NCBI GenBank assembly: GCA_013911715.1
Contig: JACEST010000066.1
Span: 1 to 10,805 of the forward strand
Direction of reading: 5' to 3'
Source of the DNA: Sphingopyxis sp.
Lineage (GTDB): Bacteria > Pseudomonadota > Alphaproteobacteria > Sphingomonadales > Sphingomonadaceae
Length of the DNA: 10,805 nt
A model generated the notes under the pieces. It had not been told where the DNA came from. It was given only the letters and a program-made list of their open reading frames with translations, and made no database searches. The position numbers were made by a program, and so were the translations under genes. Shown here piece after piece: positions 6,178 to 10,805 of this stretch (position 1 is the first letter of the stretch; the number at the start of each line of letters is the position of its first letter).

Positions 6178-7083
6178 TTAACCCTTGATCTGCAATTCCT
6201 GTGCCCGCTGATTTGCCGTTCGGGTGAGGTGACGCCGAAACAGCAGGAGGATGAGCGAAAGGACAAGGATTTCGGTAAGCAGCACGACATAAGGGCGGTT
6301 GGCCGATCCCGCTGTGGCAAAGATGACCGCGCTGTTGCGTGCCACCGGAATATCCTGATCAAGGTAGAGGATCCGCACCTCTGGCATAAGGGCATTGGTG
6401 CGGAGCACACCGTTAATGTGTTCGGGCACATCGCGCGCCGGATCCATGCCATCGACCTCAGCAAACAGATTGTAGGGCGCTTCCGGCCCACCGCCGCGCC
6501 CGATCGGTGCGAGAAAGCGCGTCCGTCGCAGGAACAGGAAATCTTCGGAATATCGGGCGATCGGACCAATAGCGCGCAGCCCGCTGACCGCCACCGGTCC
6601 GCCGCGCAGCGTCGCTGTCTGGCCATTGGTCAGCACTATTGCGGTCGCGGGTCCGCGCGAGGAGGGTTGCTGGAACCATTGTATGAGCGTGGCGACAAAA
6701 AGGGTCGCGCCAATGATGGTCGCAAAGCCCAGAAAGCGGCTCGCGCTGCGCCGGGTCGCGATATTGCGCATGGCGGGCGTTTCCGCCGGACCATTCCGGC
6801 GGCCGCGTCGCAGCACAAAGCGGAAAGCTTCCCAGACAATGTACAAAAGCAGCAAAATGCCGACCACGCTCAGCACCGGGAAATAGCGGTTAAAGAGAGC
6901 GAATTGCCATTCAGCAAATCGGTTCATCAGGCCGACATATTGCACCGACTGATAAAATAGGATGGCAAACACCAGAAGGGCGAGTGAAGCCCATAGCGCG
7001 AAAAACCGGTTAGAGCCGGGGCCTTTCTGCTTGTCCTCTTCCATCACTGTCGGTCCGGCTTTGCGGTGGCCGGGCAGAGCCAT
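6178..7083 (-). CDS. Four-helix membrane protein with a periplasmic-size domain, family unknown
   Basis: The protein has 301 residues from the ATG at 7083, with AGGGC-type purines a few bases upstream. Predicted transmembrane helices lie at about 27-49, 69-90, 117-136 and 264-282. Between helices 3 and 4 is a soluble domain of about 125 residues (137-263) beginning SSRGPATAIVLTNGQTATLRGG. Short positively charged stretches follow helix 2 (LRRGRR) and helix 4 (FRRHLTRTANQR), so both the N- and C-termini are predicted to be cytoplasmic and the large domain periplasmic. I do not recognise the family. It heads the minus-strand pair with the aspartic protease and is divergent from the polymerase-like gene (189-bp gap), so it may belong to envelope or polysaccharide biology, but this is only context. 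Confidence 0.7.
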   Translation of the reverse strand: MALPGHRKAGPTVMEEDKQKGPGSNRFFALWASLALLVFAILFYQSVQYVGLMNRFAEWQFALFNRYFPVLSVVGILLLLYIVWEAFRFVLRRGRRNGPAETPAMRNIATRRSASRFLGFATIIGATLFVATLIQWFQQPSSRGPATAIVLTNGQTATLRGGPVAVSGLRAIGPIARYSEDFLFLRRTRFLAPIGRGGGPEAPYNLFAEVDGMDPARDVPEHINGVLRTNALMPEVRILYLDQDIPVARNSAVIFATAGSANRPYVVLLTEILVLSLILLLFRRHLTRTANQRAQELQIKG

Positions 7084-7238
7084 TTTTTCTGCCCTTCGCC
7101 TTGCAACCCATTGTTCAGCTTAGCATCTTAGGCCCATTACAACCTGCAGGCAATGATCATATCGCGTGGATGAAAATTGCATTCGGCGCGAGCGGTGGAT
7201 ATAGACCCCGCCAAGGCCCAAGCGCGGTGCTGCGCGCC

Positions 7239-7273
7239 GGAGGTGTTTGGTGCGAAGGTTGGCGGCATTGTGA
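7239..7273 (+). promoter_or_regulatory. Possible 7-codon leader with GGAGGT site, TGATG-coupled to the polymerase gene
   Basis: A full GGAGGT lies at 7239-7244, yet no start in the polymerase frame follows at normal distance. In another frame a GTG at 7250, 5 nt on, opens GTG CGA AGG TTG GCG GCA TTG TGA (MRRLAAL). Its stop at 7271-7273 shares its A with the ATG of the polymerase gene at 7273, giving TGATG. This layout is the standard one for translational coupling. It may be chance, since only 7 codons are involved. Confidence 0.35.
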
Positions 7274-8847
7274 TGGCATTCATGGCGAGAATGCGCCGCG
7301 GGCGGGCAAATCGTCCACCGCCGCCACCGCTGCGGCTGGCGGCGTATCGTCAGCCGGGCTGGCTTAGTCGTCACCGGCGCTTGGCGCTGGGCATGATGTT
7401 CGTGCTGATGTTTTTCTATAGCGCGCTGTTCCTGCTGATCGGACGCTGGTTGATTGTCCAGTTCATGATTCCGGTCGCGATTTTGGCCTTGCTGATCATC
7501 TGGGCGCTTCCCGAAAGCCAGCGCATACCAAGTCTTTGGCTTGAACGTTTCTTTTTTGCCTTCATGGCTGCGATGCTGTTCTGGCCCGACTATCTGGCCT
7601 TGCAACTGCCAGCTATGCCGTGGATCACTGCGGCCCGGCTGATTGGCCTGCCGATGGTTGTGTTGCTGCTGATCTGCCTGTCACAATCGCCCGATTTCAG
7701 GCGCGAAATGGCTGCCAAGCTGCGCGCCAATATCTGGCTGACCCGATTGATGACGGTTTATGTCGTGCTGTGCGTGCTTTCGATCGGTTTTTCGTCGCAG
7801 CCAGTGTCATCGGCCAATCTGCTGGTCGTCGGGCTGGTGAACTGGGTCGCCGTTTTTTTGGTCGCGCTATATGTCTTGTCCAAGGACGCCAATATTGACC
7901 GTTTTGTCCGTTTGGTGTGGCTGGCGGTAGTCGTCTGGTTTGCCCTGGGTATATGGGAAGGAGCCGTCGGCCATGTGCCGTGGGCCTATAATATACCGCC
8001 GTTCCTGAAGGTTGAAGACGAATTGCTGCAGACGATTATCAACGGTTCGCGCCGCGCGGCAACGGGTATTTATCGGGTACAGGGCAAATATACGACACCA
8101 CTTAGTTTGGCCGAATTCATGGCGCTTGCCACGCCAATTTTCATTCACCTGGCGATGACGGCCAAGTCACGGGTGAAACGGGTCTTTGCGGCGGCGACGT
8201 TGCCAGCCATATTTTTTGTCATGCTGGCCACGGATTCACGCTTGGGCGTGCTTGGTTTCTTGCTGGCGTTTGTGATCTATCTGTTTTTCTGGTCGGCGCG
8301 TCAGTGGAAAACCGTGAAAGGCAGCCTGCTTGGCCCGGCCCTGTCGCTGGCTTATCCATTTATTTTCATCAGCTTCCTGGCCGCGACTGTCCTGATTGGC
8401 CGTCTGCGGCGGCTGGTGTGGGGAACGGGCGCACAGGCATCGAGCACCGATAGTCGTCAGGCACAGCTCGAAATGGGTTGGGCAGATTTCATCGCGCGAC
8501 CGTGGGGATATGGTTTTGGCCGTGCAGCCGATACGCTGGGGTATCGCGACTTGGCGGGACGATTGACGATTGACAATTACTATCTGTCCGTGACGTTAGA
8601 CATTGGTATAATTGGGCTTTGTGTATATCTTGCGATGTTTCTGGTCACAATTTATCGCGGTGGTTCCCGGTCCATTACCGATCATGACGAAATATCGGGA
8701 TGGATCGTGCCGGTCGGGGTCAGCCTGATCAACTTTGTCATCATCAAATCGGTGTTGAGCCAGGTCGAGGGTCATGCCTTCGCTTTTGCATTGCTCGGAT
8801 TTCTGGCGGCGCTGCTGGCGCGCCCGCGCTCCGACCTGCGCCGGTAA
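7273..8847 (+). CDS. O-antigen ligase / polymerase family membrane protein (Wzy/WaaL-like)
   Basis: The protein has 524 residues from the ATG at 7273, with about ten or more hydrophobic helices. Conserved points of the Wzy_C/O-antigen ligase family are visible: YRVQGKYTTPLSLAEFMALA before a helix pair, TDSRLGVLGF (320-329), STDSRQAQLEMGW (391-403), PWGYGFGRA (410-418) and DNYYLSVTLDIGIIGL (434-449). The family polymerises or ligates lipid-linked glycan repeat units on the periplasmic side of the inner membrane. Here, in a region with two glycosyltransferases, it is the best candidate for the exopolysaccharide polymerase. The basic, Pro-rich N-terminus (RRGRANRPPPPP) is cytoplasmic. The frame is open to a TTG at 7177, but that leader is not hydrophobic and has no ribosome site; ATGs at 7273 and 7282 are the realistic starts. 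WaaL-type ligase activity cannot be excluded. Confidence 0.87.
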   Translation: MAFMARMRRGRANRPPPPPLRLAAYRQPGWLSRHRRLALGMMFVLMFFYSALFLLIGRWLIVQFMIPVAILALLIIWALPESQRIPSLWLERFFFAFMAAMLFWPDYLALQLPAMPWITAARLIGLPMVVLLLICLSQSPDFRREMAAKLRANIWLTRLMTVYVVLCVLSIGFSSQPVSSANLLVVGLVNWVAVFLVALYVLSKDANIDRFVRLVWLAVVVWFALGIWEGAVGHVPWAYNIPPFLKVEDELLQTIINGSRRAATGIYRVQGKYTTPLSLAEFMALATPIFIHLAMTAKSRVKRVFAAATLPAIFFVMLATDSRLGVLGFLLAFVIYLFFWSARQWKTVKGSLLGPALSLAYPFIFISFLAATVLIGRLRRLVWGTGAQASSTDSRQAQLEMGWADFIARPWGYGFGRAADTLGYRDLAGRLTIDNYYLSVTLDIGIIGLCVYLAMFLVTIYRGGSRSITDHDEISGWIVPVGVSLINFVIIKSVLSQVEGHAFAFALLGFLAALLARPRSDLRR

Positions 8848-8872
8848 CGCGCAACGGACTGGCGCATGACCG

Positions 8873-8889
8873 TATATCGTTGATATAAT
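8873..8889 (+). promoter_or_regulatory. AT-rich inverted repeat with a TATAAT hexamer upstream of the spike-base gene
   Basis: tatatc (8873-8878) and gatata (8882-8887) are perfect inverted copies separated by gtt, and a consensus TATAAT -10 hexamer lies at 8884-8889. No good -35 is seen 16-18 bases upstream. It could be the promoter or an operator of the gene pair beginning at 9014, or part of the polymerase gene's 3' region. Confidence 0.3.
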
Positions 8890-8952
8890 ATAGGGTTTTG
8901 ACGAAACGGCGTTTTCCATTTTTTTGCTTTCCTACAAAGCGTGACTCGGCAT

Positions 8953-8968
8953 AAGGAAGATGTTCCTT
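8953..8968 (+). other. Short hairpin in the leader before the spike-base gene
   Basis: aaggaa (8953-8958) pairs perfectly with ttcctt (8963-8968) around gatg. The stem is AT-rich and followed by gtttgttctg rather than a T-run, so it is a weak terminator candidate at best. It covers the ATG at 8960 that would otherwise be an alternative start of the next gene. Confidence 0.3.
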
Positions 8969-9013
8969 GTTTGTTCTGACGATTCTGCGGAACAGGAAGC
9001 GAAAGGAACCAAG

Positions 9014-9274
9014 ATGCCGACCGATAATTTTTCCTCCTTTGGTGATGTTCCTGCGGCACCGCCGCAGCATGTCTTTGCGATCTCACCTGCGGCTGCACCG
9101 CTGCTGCACGTCACGAAAGCCATCCGCGCCGGTGCCGATGGCAGCATCACCGTCCGCGCCGTTGGTGACAGTATCGACGTGGTCCATCCGGTGGTGGCCG
9201 GCGAGCTGATCATCGCGCGGTTGAGCCATGTCGTCAGCGCGTCCCCAGCGATGATCATTATCGGGTACGCCTGA
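9014..9274 (+). CDS. Spike-base-like small protein (RCAP_Rcc01079 family type)
   Basis: The protein has 86 residues from the ATG at 9014, preceded by AAAGGAA 7 nt upstream, a clear ribosome site. The ATG at 8960 in the same frame has an A-G-rich stretch too close to it and adds an unrelated polar leader, so it is rejected. The layout is a short N-terminus (DNFSSFGDVPAAPP), then AISPAAAPLLHVTKAIRAGA, DGSITVRAVGDS, and a final AGELIIARLSHVVS plus a hydrophobic strand. This matches my memory of the small beta-rich proteins named spike base protein, RCAP_Rcc01079 family. In Rhodobacter capsulatus, rcc01079/rcc01080 (ghsA/ghsB) encode gene-transfer-agent head spikes that bind the capsule. The assignment is by pattern, not search. 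One base separates it from the next gene, which it probably carries or anchors. Confidence 0.6.
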   Translation: MPTDNFSSFGDVPAAPPQHVFAISPAAAPLLHVTKAIRAGADGSITVRAVGDSIDVVHPVVAGELIIARLSHVVSASPAMIIIGYA

Positions 9275-9275
9275 G

Positions 9276-10805
9276 ATGTCGAGCCTGTCGCTGGGGCTGT
9301 CCCTCCGCCGCCGCCGGCGCGGCTCTCGCGCGCCTTCGTCTGGCACCAGCGCGTCGCGTTATTCGCTGTGCGGCACCGGGCTGCGCTGGCCGACGGCCAG
9401 CCAGTCGCAGGCCAGCAATCGGTTCTTCACCGCCGAGTTCTTCGTCGGCACCCCCGATTATGCCGTCACCGACCCGCGCGTGTTCTGCCCCAGCTTCTGG
9501 TCACCCGCGTCGGGCGCGACCGAGCAATATATCGCGGGCGGCGCGTCGATCTTGCTGCAAGGCTGGTCCATCGAAACATCCCCCGGCGTGTGGACAGCCT
9601 GCGACGGCGCAAGCGATGCAGGGATCGCCACCATCAACAATGGCAGCGCGGGCGCATGGCTGCCGCGTGTTGCCGCCACGCTGAATGCCAATAGCATGTA
9701 TCGCGCGCGGCTTTGCTTTGTGGTGTCGACCAACGGCGTCGCTATCCCGCGCGTCCAGGCGCAGGGGTCATCCGCCGCACCCTATGGGCAGGAGCGCGGG
9801 CAGGGCAGCACGTCATCGCTGTTCGCCAAGCTGGCGGACAATGTCGCGCTGACGAACGCCAATGCGATTTTCTATATCCCAAGCATGATGATCGCCAAGG
9901 GCGGCGATGGGCGGCCCGCCGTGCTCGCGCTGGGCGACAGCATCGGTTACGGCATTGGCGACGATACGGCATCGGGCGCATGGGGGGCGCGCAAGACCTT
10001 TGGTTTTGTCGAACGCGGACTCGACAGCAATGCGGGGGCGAAGCGGTTCGGCTATCACATCATGGCCATCCCTGGCCAAGGCGCGTGTCGCAACGATGGC
10101 ACCGGCTGGGATTTTGCCGCCAATTGGGCGGGCAAGCGCGCGGCGCTGGCAGCGGTCAACACCGAATATGGGGCATGGCCGTTCGATCTTGTCCTATCGC
10201 AGCACATCACCAACAGTATCGCCTATACCGCCGATGGCGGCGATCTGCGCGTTGGCATGGGGCGCTATTATGACTTGCTCGCCAGCACATGGGGCAAGCC
10301 GGTGACCCAGATCGAGGGCATCCCCGCGAGTACCAGCACCGATGGTTGGGCGACACTGGCGAACCAGACGCCCAACAGTGGCAAGGGCTTTCCGACCGCG
10401 AACCTTGGCCATATGTGGACGTTCAACGCTGATGTCGGCAGTGACGGCCTGCACGATGCGACGCGCCATTATCGCACGGCGGGCAAGATCGAGGACAGCA
10501 TCGGGGCGTGGCGGGCGATCAACCCGACGCCGAACGACGACCGCGATTTGTGGCCACCCGAGGCGTTCGCCACGACGCTGACCAGCGCCTATGCCAGCGG
10601 CAGCACGATAGTGACCGCCGCCGCGCCCGAGGTCGGTTCGTGGGTCGCGGTGCAGCTTGACACGCTGGCGTGGAGCGTCGCGCGACAGGTAACGGCGGTG
10701 ACGGGCAGCGGGCCATACACTGTCACGCTGTCGGGCACATTGGCGAGCGGCGCGGCGATTGGTAAGCCCGTGCGCAACACGCCGGGCGACGGGCTGCATC
10801 CAAGC
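9276..10805 (+). CDS. SGNH/GDSL-hydrolase-like spike protein, N-terminal part (runs off the right edge)
   Basis: The frame is open from the ATG at 9276, one base past the previous stop, through 510 codons to the last base with no stop. Residues 1-16 are basic (RRRRR), and about 20-205 form a Ser/Gly/Ala-rich, beta-type region without obvious motifs. The SGNH core starts with VLALGDSIGYGIGDD (216-230), block I with catalytic Ser222. PGQGACR (266-272) could be the Gly block, and LSQHITNS (307-314) is in the place of the GxND block. DGLH at 390-393 (SDGLHDATRHY) gives the Asp-His pair. After about residue 425 a Thr/Ala/Gly/Val-rich segment follows and ends at the edge in a second GDGLHPS. SGNH enzymes of phage tails and spikes typically remove acyl groups from host glycans. 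It follows the spike-base-like gene and probably belongs to a virion-type module; the exact host particle is unknown. Confidence 0.72.
   Translation, partial: MSSLSLGLSLRRRRRGSRAPSSGTSASRYSLCGTGLRWPTASQSQASNRFFTAEFFVGTPDYAVTDPRVFCPSFWSPASGATEQYIAGGASILLQGWSIETSPGVWTACDGASDAGIATINNGSAGAWLPRVAATLNANSMYRARLCFVVSTNGVAIPRVQAQGSSAAPYGQERGQGSTSSLFAKLADNVALTNANAIFYIPSMMIAKGGDGRPAVLALGDSIGYGIGDDTASGAWGARKTFGFVERGLDSNAGAKRFGYHIMAIPGQGACRNDGTGWDFAANWAGKRAALAAVNTEYGAWPFDLVLSQHITNSIAYTADGGDLRVGMGRYYDLLASTWGKPVTQIEGIPASTSTDGWATLANQTPNSGKGFPTANLGHMWTFNADVGSDGLHDATRHYRTAGKIEDSIGAWRAINPTPNDDRDLWPPEAFATTLTSAYASGSTIVTAAAPEVGSWVAVQLDTLAWSVARQVTAVTGSGPYTVTLSGTLASGAAIGKPVRNTPGDGLHPS

Noticed and set aside
7177..7272. 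TTG at 7177 as start of the polymerase-like gene
   Set aside because: No ribosome site and an unlikely hydrophilic leader; the ATG at 7273 sits at a TGATG junction.
8898..8926. TTGACG as a -35 box for the spike gene pair
   Set aside because: No -10-like hexamer occurs at 16-18 bases spacing; only a T-run follows.
9000..10805. Base-composition break marking horizontal transfer of the spike module
   Set aside because: Hand counts of sample 60-base lines gave 63-68% GC here and 52-53% in the polymerase, but the glycosyltransferase at 2581-2640 is about 72%. The dip reflects the hydrophobic codons of a membrane protein.

Overview
The window most likely comes from a sphingomonad (order Sphingomonadales, Alphaproteobacteria). 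The strongest clue is a protein ending in a PEPxxWA-CTERM sorting tail (motif VPEPGVWAMLILGFG followed by an Arg-rich end), a form typical of that order. It lies among exopolysaccharide genes: two family-2 glycosyltransferases, a left-handed beta-helix acyltransferase and an O-antigen ligase/polymerase-type membrane protein. GC content is moderately high. No rRNA, tRNA or CRISPR array was seen, and no stretch of 300 bases or more lacks a gene.

Layout. Positions 1-507 (minus strand, running off the left edge) hold the first 169 codons of a secreted Ala/Pro/Glu-repeat protein. Divergent from it, on the plus strand, are a small two-helix membrane protein (647-892), an AAA-type ATPase (968-2338) and a GT2 glycosyltransferase (2335-3264) that overlaps the ATPase by ATGA. 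An almost symmetrical fold-back element (3274-3472) follows. It has 34-bp terminal inverted repeats, TA at both ends, and a 45-nt hairpin-bearing segment present in only one arm. Next come a minus-strand pair, an acyltransferase (4775-4347) and a second GT2 (4342-3470). The PEP-CTERM protein (4926-5600, plus) converges on a secreted retropepsin-like aspartic protease (6118-5597, minus), and the two stop codons share CTAG. A four-helix membrane protein (7083-6178, minus) lies upstream of the protease. The O-antigen ligase/polymerase-like gene (7273-8847, plus) starts at a TGATG junction with a possible 7-codon leader. The right end holds a short protein resembling the RCAP_Rcc01079 spike-base family (9014-9274) and, one base later, a long SGNH/GDSL-hydrolase-like protein (9276 to beyond the right edge).

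How it fits together. Established knowledge links exosortase/PEP-CTERM sorting in Gram-negative bacteria to exopolysaccharide loci. The small membrane protein resembles what I recall as the XrtV sorting-system accessory protein, although no exosortase is inside the window. The glycosyltransferases, acyltransferase and polymerase would build, decorate and polymerise a surface glycan. The spike-base/SGNH pair at the right looks like a glycan-binding or glycan-deacylating module of a phage or gene-transfer-agent particle. Both edge genes are open to the window boundary and are therefore partial.
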